Of a stretch of 41,594 bases of DNA, positions 35,010 through 41,594 are shown piece after piece. Within the stretch, counting starts at the first letter, position 1, and the number at the start of each line of letters is the position of its first letter. A program made the translations under genes and the position numbers. Origin of the DNA: Gemmatimonadales bacterium UBA2960 (GTDB lineage Bacteria; Gemmatimonadota; Gemmatimonadetes; Longimicrobiales; Gaopeijiaceae); NCBI GenBank assembly GCA_002348465.1, contig DEBI01000116.1, positions 1 through 41,594 on the forward strand, in the 5' to 3' direction. The notes beneath the pieces are model-generated. The model worked only from the letters and a program-made list of their open reading frames with translations, was not told the origin of the DNA and ran no database searches.

Positions 35010-36677
35010 ATGAATCAAGCCCGTCACCTGACTTTACTCACGTACCTTCTCATTCTCACCACTTCTGGGTGCACCAGTTCAGACGCTCCCATTTCCCTGG
35101 ACTCTGTCGGAGTTAAAGCAGCATTAGCCTCAATTGAACCATCTGCGATCGAGTATCACATGAGTGTCCTCGCAGATGATTCCCTGCAGGGTCGAGCCCC
35201 TGGAACTCCAGGCTATGAATCAGCAGCCCTATACGCTCAGGAGGAATTCCAGAGGATGGGTCTTCAGCCGGCCGGCGTTAACGGCACTTGGCGACAGGAT
35301 GTACCACTACGCCATAGCACAGTGGTTGAAGAAGAGAGCAGGTTTTCAGTCTGGACGCCGGTAGGCACACAAAACATGACGTATGATGAAGACTTCTATC
35401 TGGCAGCTGACCCGGTGCGCGAGAAAGCAGAGATTGAATTAGCTGAAGTTGTATTTGTCGGGTTCGGCGTCAGTGCTCCCGACCTTGGGTACGATGACTA
35501 CACTGAAGCCGATGTAGATGGGAAGGTGGTTATGTACCTGAACGGGGCACCTTCCTTCTTACCGAGCAATGAGCGCGCATACTATTCCTCAGGTGCAACA
35601 AAAACTTCCGAAGCGATTAGCCGCGGGGCGATCGGCACGATGACATTCTGGGCCCCTGACGACCCACGTCTTCGCTGGAATGTGAACGCGGCCCGCTCAA
35701 AACGGGGAGCTTATGCCTGGCTAGACCCTAGCGGCCAGCCTAACCGCGGGCATGACCAGATCCGAGGGAGCGCCTCGCTTAACCAATCGGCCGCTAAAGC
35801 CCTATTCCAAGGGGCCTACGTGTCACTCGAAGATGCTATAGCATCCGCTCAAGCAGGTACCCCTCAATCGGTGCTCTTAGCGACTAGAGTCTCTATCTCG
35901 ACAACAACGATCCATAGCAACGTGGAAAGCTGGAATGTCCTCGCCAAGTTAGAAGGGAGTGATCCAAAGCTTAAGAACGAGTACGTCAGCTACGTAGCCC
36001 ACGCCGATCACTTCGGCGTCGGTGTGAACTTTACAGGGGACTCCATCTACAATGGAGCGCATGACAACGCATCTGGAAGCTCTATAGTTCTTGAAATCGC
36101 GCGAGCTTTTAAGAGCCTGCCTGAGCCACCACGTCGCTCAGTTCTGTTCATGATTGTGACGGCCGAGGAATGGGGGCTGCTCGGATCGGACTACTTTGTT
36201 CAAAATCCAACGGTCTCACAATCAGACCTAGTCGCAAACTTCTCTCTCGATATGCCGTTTCTTTTCCACCCGCTGCGAGACATCGTCCCGTATGGTGCGG
36301 AGCACTCCAGCATGGGGGAATCAGTAGCTCAGGCTGCCGCGCATATGGGAATAGCTATTGGTCCAGATCCAATCCCAGAGCAGGTTCTCTTTATAAGAAG
36401 TGACCATTACAGCTTCATCCAGCAGGGCATCCCTGCGCTCTTCATAAAGAGTGGCTTTGAGACCGGGGACCAGCGAGACGGAGGAGAGATAAATACGGCA
36501 TTCCGTCAGGAGAGTTATCACACTCCCTTCGATGACATGTCACAGGCCTTCGACTTCGGAGCCGGAGCCGACCACGCCCGCGTGAACTTCCTGACAGGGT
36601 ACGTCATCGCCCAGGAAGAAAACCGGCCAACGTGGAATGTGGGCGATTTCTTCGGAGGGCTTTTCGCCGGGAGCTAA
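35010..36677 (+). CDS. M28-family metallopeptidase lipoprotein with PA-type insert
   Basis: A T-S-G-C lipobox (Cys21) anchors the protein. Residues about 120-270 resemble a protease-associated domain (VVFVGFGVSAPDLGYDDY, VDGKVVMYLNGAP). The M28 zinc site is complete: His331 (AHADH), Asp352 (GAHDNASGSS), Glu386-Glu387 (TAEEWGLLGS), Asp414 (FSLDMP) and His504 (YHTPFDD). The fold is that of aminopeptidases and glutaminyl-cyclase relatives in which zinc-bound water attacks a peptide bond. It is probably an outer-membrane-associated aminopeptidase for uptake of peptides. It is divergent from the PQQ dehydrogenase and ends 42 bases before the converging argG. Confidence 0.92.
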   Translation: MNQARHLTLLTYLLILTTSGCTSSDAPISLDSVGVKAALASIEPSAIEYHMSVLADDSLQGRAPGTPGYESAALYAQEEFQRMGLQPAGVNGTWRQDVPLRHSTVVEEESRFSVWTPVGTQNMTYDEDFYLAADPVREKAEIELAEVVFVGFGVSAPDLGYDDYTEADVDGKVVMYLNGAPSFLPSNERAYYSSGATKTSEAISRGAIGTMTFWAPDDPRLRWNVNAARSKRGAYAWLDPSGQPNRGHDQIRGSASLNQSAAKALFQGAYVSLEDAIASAQAGTPQSVLLATRVSISTTTIHSNVESWNVLAKLEGSDPKLKNEYVSYVAHADHFGVGVNFTGDSIYNGAHDNASGSSIVLEIARAFKSLPEPPRRSVLFMIVTAEEWGLLGSDYFVQNPTVSQSDLVANFSLDMPFLFHPLRDIVPYGAEHSSMGESVAQAAAHMGIAIGPDPIPEQVLFIRSDHYSFIQQGIPALFIKSGFETGDQRDGGEINTAFRQESYHTPFDDMSQAFDFGAGADHARVNFLTGYVIAQEENRPTWNVGDFFGGLFAGS

Positions 36678-36719
36678 ACGAAGTAGTCCGATAATCGGTT
36701 ACTGCACACCTTCCGCTTC

Positions 36720-37958
36720 TTATTCCTCACTAGTCGTCTGCTCCAGAATGACGTTATGTGCTTTGAGTCGAAGTGCGTTGAGGCGTATGAAGCCGCGAGC
36801 GTCTTCCTGATCATACCCACCTGCCACATCCATTGAAGACAGCTCCTGATCGTAGAGCGAACTTGTCGAGCTGCGCCCTCGGCATATGACGTTACCCTTG
36901 AGCAGTCGCACATTAACTTCACCGTCAATCAATCTTTCCGACTGACGAAATGCTGCCCGGATGAAGTCCATCTCTGGAGAGAACCAAAACCCATTGTATA
37001 TAATCTCTGCAAATCTCGGTGAGAGCATATCGCGCAGGCGAAGTACTTCCCGATCCATAGCGATACCCTCAAGATCACGGATCGCGTGGTGTAGAATTGT
37101 GCCACCAGGGGTTTCATAGACACCCCGAGATTTGATTCCAACAAATCGATTTTCCACCATGTCGACTCGACCGATTCCGTGTTCCCCACCCTTGTAATTC
37201 AAGTAGCTGAATAGCTCAACAGGCTCACTCAGGTCGACACCCTCGTCTTCACACACAAGGCGAACCGGCATCGCGTTCTTGTAATGTATGATCACATCCG
37301 TCGGTCTATCGGGGGTATCCTCGAGTGAACGGGTCAGCTTAAACATGTCATCCGGAGGAATCGCTTCGGGGTCTTCCAGCATACCAGCCTCATAAGACCG
37401 ATGCATGAGGTTCTCATCACTGGAGTAGGGCTTTTCTGCAGTCGCCTCAACGGGAATCTCATGGCGTTTGGCGAAAGCGAGCAGGTCGCTCCGACCTTGG
37501 AATCGACCCAAGAATTCTGGATCTTTCCAGGGCGCTAGGATCTCTAGATCAGGAGCTAGAGCCGCAAACGCGAGTTCGAAGCGAACTTGATCGTTTCCCT
37601 TGCCCGTCGCCCCATGCGAAACCGCACCGGCGCCCTCAGCAAGTGCGATTTCGACCTGACGTCTCGCAATCACCGGGCGAGCTAGTGAGGTGCCTAAAAG
37701 GTAGCGATTCTCGTACACTGCGTTGCCTGCAATCGCCGGAAAAATGAACTCGGTCACAAAATCCTGCTTGAGATCTTCCACAAACACTTTGGATGCCCCA
37801 GTAGCCTTCGCCCGCTCCGAAACATCATCAAAGTCCTCTTGCTGTCCCACGTCCGCTACGTACGCAATGACTTCGTACCCTTGCTCTTGCAGATCCTTGA
37901 GTATGCACGCGGTGTCCAACCCACCGCTGTACGCTAAAACGACTTTTTTCTCTGACAT
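36720..37958 (-). CDS. argG: Argininosuccinate synthase
   Basis: ArgG joins citrulline and aspartate with ATP in arginine synthesis. The ATP pyrophosphatase motif SGGLDT is at 11-16, with AYVADVGQQEDF, the citrulline/aspartate-binding segment NRYLLGTSLARP and the family signature GATGKGNDQVRFE. The 412 residues are standard for the short type. GGGAAG lies about 11 bases upstream of the ATG. argH and other arginine genes are not adjacent. The only close neighbour on the same strand is a small protein of unknown function 51 bases upstream. Confidence 0.97.
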   Translation of the reverse strand: MSEKKVVLAYSGGLDTACILKDLQEQGYEVIAYVADVGQQEDFDDVSERAKATGASKVFVEDLKQDFVTEFIFPAIAGNAVYENRYLLGTSLARPVIARRQVEIALAEGAGAVSHGATGKGNDQVRFELAFAALAPDLEILAPWKDPEFLGRFQGRSDLLAFAKRHEIPVEATAEKPYSSDENLMHRSYEAGMLEDPEAIPPDDMFKLTRSLEDTPDRPTDVIIHYKNAMPVRLVCEDEGVDLSEPVELFSYLNYKGGEHGIGRVDMVENRFVGIKSRGVYETPGGTILHHAIRDLEGIAMDREVLRLRDMLSPRFAEIIYNGFWFSPEMDFIRAAFRQSERLIDGEVNVRLLKGNVICRGRSSTSSLYDQELSSMDVAGGYDQEDARGFIRLNALRLKAHNVILEQTTSEE

Positions 37959-38009
37959 ATTCTATTCTTCCCGATTCCAAATTTCCGGTTGGCGAAGCCC
38001 CGACTCTAT

Positions 38010-38432
38010 CTAGCTCTGCGCCATATCGGCCAGGTACTCGCGCATCGCAACCATACGCTCCTTAGAACCCGGCCAATCCGCTGCAACTGCCTCCACGTTC
38101 GTCAGGCGGGGACGAAATCCAGAACTCTCTCGGAGATCATCAATCATATGCTCAAGCTTGCAGAATACAGCCAACATCTCACCACTCGCATCATAAAACA
38201 TCGCCCGATCAATCGCTCCATGGACAACAAAGGAGGCAGCCATTTCCCAGTAACTTAGGACCATACGGACGTAGGTGGCGCTCTCCTCAGTCTGCATCAG
38301 GGAAGAGACCTCGTCGAGCGAAGCGGGGTTGAATGAACGAATGTACCAGTGTCTCGCTTCTCGCATCTTCTCTTCACGACGTAGGTCGTAAAGTTTCATC
38401 AAGGACTGCGCACTCTCGTGTGGGGTTGCCAT
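38010..38432 (-). CDS. Hypothetical helical protein upstream of argG
   Basis: The 140-residue protein is mostly alpha-helical with charged and aromatic residues: MKLYDLRREEKMREARHWY, SSLMQTEESATYVRMVLSYW and MFYDASGEMLAVFCKLEHM. Such spacing is seen in DUF4760-like helical proteins, but I cannot assign it firmly. No signal peptide is evident. I choose the ATG at 38432, which has AGAGG five bases upstream; an earlier ATG at 38480 adds 16 residues. It could be co-transcribed with argG. Confidence 0.6.
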   Translation of the reverse strand: MATPHESAQSLMKLYDLRREEKMREARHWYIRSFNPASLDEVSSLMQTEESATYVRMVLSYWEMAASFVVHGAIDRAMFYDASGEMLAVFCKLEHMIDDLRESSGFRPRLTNVEAVAADWPGSKERMVAMREYLADMAQS

Positions 38433-38553
38433 TCGGACCTCTGGGTATCTAAAACGTGATGTGGCGACGTGGTTTAGCAAACGGACTTTGTGTACCGAAA
38501 GCGCACCATGATAGCCAGTGCATTGAAACTAGCCACCCCACTCGCGCCCCTAC

Positions 38554-39162
38554 TCAGGTACCGCCTCGACGGATCATGGCGCGCAGGACTTGATCGATAC
38601 GCTCGAGGCGAGATCCCTCATCCTGAATCTCGAGTAGCCGCTGATGCCACGGAAACTCCATCTGTATTGCCTGGGCTAGCGAGTATGAGAGTTCTGAGCG
38701 GACGCTGAGTCCATGCAGATGATCTGGCCTATCAGGAAGAAGATCGAGGAGTTCATCTAAGAGCTGTATGGATTCACCCCTTCTGAATTCCATCTCTTCA
38801 CCCCGCATTGCGGAAGCATCCTCGTAATCGGTAACGATCGCCTCGAAATAAAGCGATTTTTGGTCTAATCCCTCGTCTATTGCGAAGCGACCTACGCCCC
38901 TAACAATCAAAATAAATCGGCCGTCTTCTAATTCCTCGTACTGTTGGATCTCAGCTAAACATCCGACCCGGCCTTCCTCACCCAGAAACGGGCCCTGTTC
39001 GTCCCAATCATGAAAAATCAGTCCGAAGTTCCGATCAGTCTTGAGCACGTCAACAACCATTTCTCTGTATCGCTGCTCAAATACATGGAGCGGCATGACA
39101 GCACCCGGCAAGAGCACTATAGGGAGAGGAAATAGCGGAAGACGGTAGCGGTTCTCAGGCAT
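38554..39162 (-). CDS. LON-substrate-binding-domain protein
   Basis: The 202-residue protein is a stand-alone Lon N-terminal (substrate-binding) domain. It has the opening LPLFPLPIVLLPGAVMPLHVFE-type strands, RYREMV, GRVGCLAEI and VRGVGRFAI, followed by the helical tail. It carries no AAA or protease domain, unlike full Lon. Homologues of this size are common; the role is not well established. I start at 39162 (MPENRYRLPLFP) rather than 39243 because the family begins here. It is divergent from alkB. Confidence 0.85.
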   Translation of the reverse strand: MPENRYRLPLFPLPIVLLPGAVMPLHVFEQRYREMVVDVLKTDRNFGLIFHDWDEQGPFLGEEGRVGCLAEIQQYEELEDGRFILIVRGVGRFAIDEGLDQKSLYFEAIVTDYEDASAMRGEEMEFRRGESIQLLDELLDLLPDRPDHLHGLSVRSELSYSLAQAIQMEFPWHQRLLEIQDEGSRLERIDQVLRAMIRRGGT

Positions 39163-39228
39163 CGACTGGAGAGTAAGCAACAAGGATGGGGCGATGTGTA
39201 ATTCGCGGCGGGACCTTATCCTTACAGA

Positions 39229-40260
39229 ATGATCCCAGATCAACAGCTAAAGCCAGAGCCGTGGGGTCTTCACCTACTTGGCCTAGGCCCTGTATTGGCA
39301 GTAATAGGTGGGAATGTAGTTGGTGGAGCATGGGTTCTGTCAGGTATTGTCTACATGCTTGGCATTGCCCCGATCCTCGATTTAGCCTTCGGTAAAGCGA
39401 CCCAGCCACGTCCTCCGCGGGCATCCGGAAGACCCTTCGAGGCACTACTCTATGTGCACGCAGCCCTTCAGTTTGCGGCAGTCTGCACGCTCCTGTACCG
39501 AGCTGGCCTCGATGCGGGTCATTGGACCATGTGGGGAGGTGCCCTCAGCACAGGTGTGAGTTCGGGTGTATCCGGTATCATCGTCGCCCATGAACTTGGG
39601 CATCGCAAACCGCGATCACTAGGTTGGTGGATTGGTCGCCTAAACTTGCTCTCAGTTCTGTACTTGCATTTTACGACAGAACACAACCACACACACCATC
39701 GCCACGTTTCGACGACTATCGACCCCGCATCCGCTCGCCGCGGCGAATCTCTCTGGGCCTTCGTAATCAGGACCATACCTAGCCAATTCCAAGACGCAGC
39801 TCGAGTACATGCGACAAGAGGGAAAACAGGCCTGCAAAACCCTGTGCACCGAGGAGCAGTCGTTCAGATAGTAGTAGTCGCCGGAGTCTGGTCCGTGATG
39901 GGTATATCCGCAGTCTCAGCATTCCTGGCCCAAGCCTTATTTGCGATTTTCCTGCTCGAATACATCAACTATATCCGCCACTATGGGCTCCACCGTGAAG
40001 TGGGAGAGCGACAGACCGAAATGCACTCGTGGCAGTCTGAGGAGCGATGGTCTCGCTGGACCCTGCTCGAACTGACACGCCACCCCGCACATCACCTGAA
40101 GGCCAGCGTACCCTTTTGGGAACTCAAGCCATACCCGAATGCGCCAACCTTGCCGACGGGTTACTACGGCTGTTTTTGGCTCGCAGTAGTGCCCCCACTA
40201 TGGCGCCGCATGGTGGATGGCCGTATTCCATCAGAAATTAGAAATTCCGCTGTGGATTGA
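39229..40260 (+). CDS. AlkB-like alkane 1-monooxygenase
   Basis: The protein belongs to the integral-membrane di-iron fatty acid desaturase/alkane hydroxylase superfamily. All nine iron-ligand histidines of AlkB are present: HELGH (His121, His125), EHNHTHH (His152, His156, His157), NYIRHYG (His251) and RHPAHH (His285, His288, His289). Six or so hydrophobic segments are visible. The last part PNAPTLPTGYYGCFWLAVVPPLWRRM matches AlkB rather than XylM. It hydroxylates terminal alkyl carbons using rubredoxin electrons; no rubredoxin gene is near. The 343 residues are shorter than the P. putida enzyme (401). Alkane as the natural substrate is inferred. Confidence 0.9.
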   Translation: MIPDQQLKPEPWGLHLLGLGPVLAVIGGNVVGGAWVLSGIVYMLGIAPILDLAFGKATQPRPPRASGRPFEALLYVHAALQFAAVCTLLYRAGLDAGHWTMWGGALSTGVSSGVSGIIVAHELGHRKPRSLGWWIGRLNLLSVLYLHFTTEHNHTHHRHVSTTIDPASARRGESLWAFVIRTIPSQFQDAARVHATRGKTGLQNPVHRGAVVQIVVVAGVWSVMGISAVSAFLAQALFAIFLLEYINYIRHYGLHREVGERQTEMHSWQSEERWSRWTLLELTRHPAHHLKASVPFWELKPYPNAPTLPTGYYGCFWLAVVPPLWRRMVDGRIPSEIRNSAVD

Positions 40261-40325
40261 CCTCGGACCACACGGGCCACACTCTGATTGTCCCATCACC
40301 CTCAACGAATGGAATGAGGAAGGGC

Positions 40326-41474
40326 ATGCGTATCCGCTCGATTCTACTGACTTCCGCGTTCGGGCTCTGCCTGATCGCCATTACTACACACTCTCTCCAC
40401 GCGCAGACGGACGTGTCCGAACCGTTCAAGGTCGGCACCTTTGAGATCGAAGGAGCCCCAGCAGTCGGGATCGTCCTCCGCGACCAATACATCGTCGCGC
40501 TGAACCGAGCAAACACTGCCTTGGAGCGGGACCCTGCGTTCCCAGCAATTCCAGAACCAGCAGATATGCTGGACTTGATATCACGCTACGAGTATGGCAT
40601 GAAGGCCCGCCTCTACGAAATCGTTAACTACGTCGTAGACAACGACATGATTACAGGAGCACGGCCCGATTATGTCTACGATCTCTCGGAGGTTGGGACA
40701 CTCCCTCCAATTATGTACCCAGGTAAAATCCTGAACGCGGCCGTCAACTTCTACAGCCATGTTAACGAAGCCGGAACACCAGATCAGCAAGCGGAGGCCC
40801 GCCGACAGCGCAGAGAAAATCGAGGAGTACCTTACCTCTTCCTAAAGCCAAGCCGTGGGGCAGTAATCGGTAATGGTCACGAGATCGTCATCCCGTGGGG
40901 CCGTGACCGTATAGATTGGGAAGTAGAGCTAGGAGCCGTAATCGGAAGAGCCGGCAAATACATCTCGGCTAACGATGCAGAAGCGCATGTCTTCGGCTAC
41001 ATGGTTACCATCGACGTGTCAGACCGAGGCGGAAGGCCTCCAGGAGGCAATCCGATGACATCAGATTGGTTTGTCGGCAAGGGCCATGACACCTTCGCAC
41101 CCCAAGGCCCCTGGATCGTACCAAAAGAGTTCTACGGAAATCCGATGGAGATTCTTCGACAAACCCTCTCGATAGGAACCGAGCAGCTGCAGGAAGCAAC
41201 CGCTGGTGACATGATCCACTCGCTCTGGGAGCTGATCGAATACGGTTCATCGATCATCACACTATATCCCGGAGACGTCGTAAATAATGGTACCTCGGGC
41301 GGAACAAACGCCGGGTCAGATCGCGGCTACCTGCAACCCGGCGAAGTCGTTTCGGCAACAATCGACGGTATTGGAACACTCACGCTGCCAGCAATAGCCG
41401 AGGCAGAGCCACAGGGACTGTCCGGAGCGCAGCTAACCCCCGTGTGCGATTATCGGAACTGCGACCGGAACTGA
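40326..41474 (+). CDS. Exported fumarylacetoacetate hydrolase-family protein
   Basis: The body is an FAH-fold: PGKILNAAVNFYSHVNE (the catalytic His), IDWEVELGAVIG (acidic metal ligands), VTIDVSDRGGRPPG (third ligand) and SDWFVGKGHDTFAPQGPWIV. FAH enzymes hydrolyse C-C bonds of beta-diketo or related acids and are normally cytosolic. Here a clear signal peptide (residues 1-26, ending SLHA-QT) precedes the domain, so the protein should be periplasmic. The ATG at 40326 has GAGGA five bases upstream. A TTG at 40257 overlapping the alkB stop would add 23 residues before the signal peptide and is less likely. It follows alkB by 65 bases. Confidence 0.87.
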   Translation: MRIRSILLTSAFGLCLIAITTHSLHAQTDVSEPFKVGTFEIEGAPAVGIVLRDQYIVALNRANTALERDPAFPAIPEPADMLDLISRYEYGMKARLYEIVNYVVDNDMITGARPDYVYDLSEVGTLPPIMYPGKILNAAVNFYSHVNEAGTPDQQAEARRQRRENRGVPYLFLKPSRGAVIGNGHEIVIPWGRDRIDWEVELGAVIGRAGKYISANDAEAHVFGYMVTIDVSDRGGRPPGGNPMTSDWFVGKGHDTFAPQGPWIVPKEFYGNPMEILRQTLSIGTEQLQEATAGDMIHSLWELIEYGSSIITLYPGDVVNNGTSGGTNAGSDRGYLQPGEVVSATIDGIGTLTLPAIAEAEPQGLSGAQLTPVCDYRNCDRN

Positions 41475-41532
41475 TTGTGATGCGGATGAGCAACATTTTG
41501 TCCGTTCTGAACGCATTATTACTAGAGGCCCA

Positions 41533-41594
41533 ATGAGAGAAGCATTCGAGATAGGAAGTGACAGCATCCTAGCCGGCACGATTGGCACTTCCGC
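41533..41594 (+). CDS. Possible start of a further gene, cut by the window end
   Basis: An ATG opens a frame (MREAFEIGSDSILAGTIGTS) that runs to the window end. There is no strong Shine-Dalgarno. The frame is too short to name, and the 58 bases before it hold only a 17-codon frame with no support. Confidence 0.25.
   Translation, partial: MREAFEIGSDSILAGTIGTS

Noticed and set aside
41480..41536. 17-codon frame just before the partial gene at the window end, overlapping its ATG
   Set aside because: It is very short with no Shine-Dalgarno, and the overlap with the following ATG is likely chance.
1..41594. CRISPR arrays, transposases, integrases, tRNA or rRNA genes
   Set aside because: I saw no regularly spaced direct repeats, no recombinase or transposase motifs and no cloverleaf or rRNA sequence. 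A covariance-model search would be needed to exclude a diverged tRNA.

Overview
The window looks like a chromosome segment of an aerobic, diderm (Gram-negative) heterotroph of middling GC content (mid-50s % by eye). The outer membrane is implied by a Kdo transferase (WaaA), several lipoproteins and a DUF5916 outer-membrane-type barrel. Aerobic metabolism is implied by an AlkB-type di-iron monooxygenase, a sulfite-oxidase-type molybdoenzyme and a PQQ dehydrogenase. DUF5916, DUF5107-TPR, M28/PA-type and PF10023 peptidase lipoproteins together suggest Gemmatimonadota or a neighbouring phylum. That placement is inference from gene content, because no rRNA or tRNA gene is present. I see no insertion sequence, prophage, integrase or CRISPR array.

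Layout. Positions 1-5.7 kb read on the + strand: a lipoprotein with a strong terminator, a FadJ-like beta-oxidation enzyme, then a compact molybdenum-hydroxylase accessory run (MocA-like nucleotidyltransferase, two XdhC-family proteins and a translationally coupled DUF402 protein). From 5.8 to 18.6 kb everything reads on the - strand. In order of transcription this is waaA, a rhodanese, a DUF4015 lipoprotein, uvrA, a GT2-Rossmann fusion, gyrA, a threonine dehydratase coupled to gyrA by a 4-base overlap, a HAD phosphatase, a cluster of six hairpins, and a DsbA-like thioredoxin-fold protein. From 18.6 to 29 kb the strands alternate: a small protein, a PF10023 peptidase, a Tat-exported sulfite-oxidase-type enzyme, DUF5916, formate-THF ligase (fhs) and a DUF5107-TPR protein. 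From 29 to 41.6 kb come a CstB-like persulfide dioxygenase-rhodanese, a secreted MBL-lamin-tail protein coupled to DUF3006, a PQQ dehydrogenase, an M28 peptidase lipoprotein, argG, a LON-domain protein, AlkB and an exported fumarylacetoacetase-family protein.

How the genes may work together. CstB-like protein, rhodanese and sulfite oxidase could form a sulfide/persulfide to sulfite to sulfate route, though they are not in one operon. AlkB and the FadJ-like enzyme fit oxidation of hydrocarbon or fatty acyl chains. The MocA/XdhC run would mature a molybdenum hydroxylase encoded outside the window. UvrA, GyrA, ArgG and WaaA are housekeeping.

The strongest unusual signals are three. First, fhs has its conserved 55-residue N-terminus intact but opens with an ATC codon behind a good Shine-Dalgarno, under a hairpin-rich leader that holds a 17-codon ORF. 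Second, six adjacent inverted repeats with a mutually exclusive alternative pairing lie in front of the DsbA-like gene. Third, an MBL-LTD protein overlaps a DUF3006 gene. Every gap between genes is under 300 bases.
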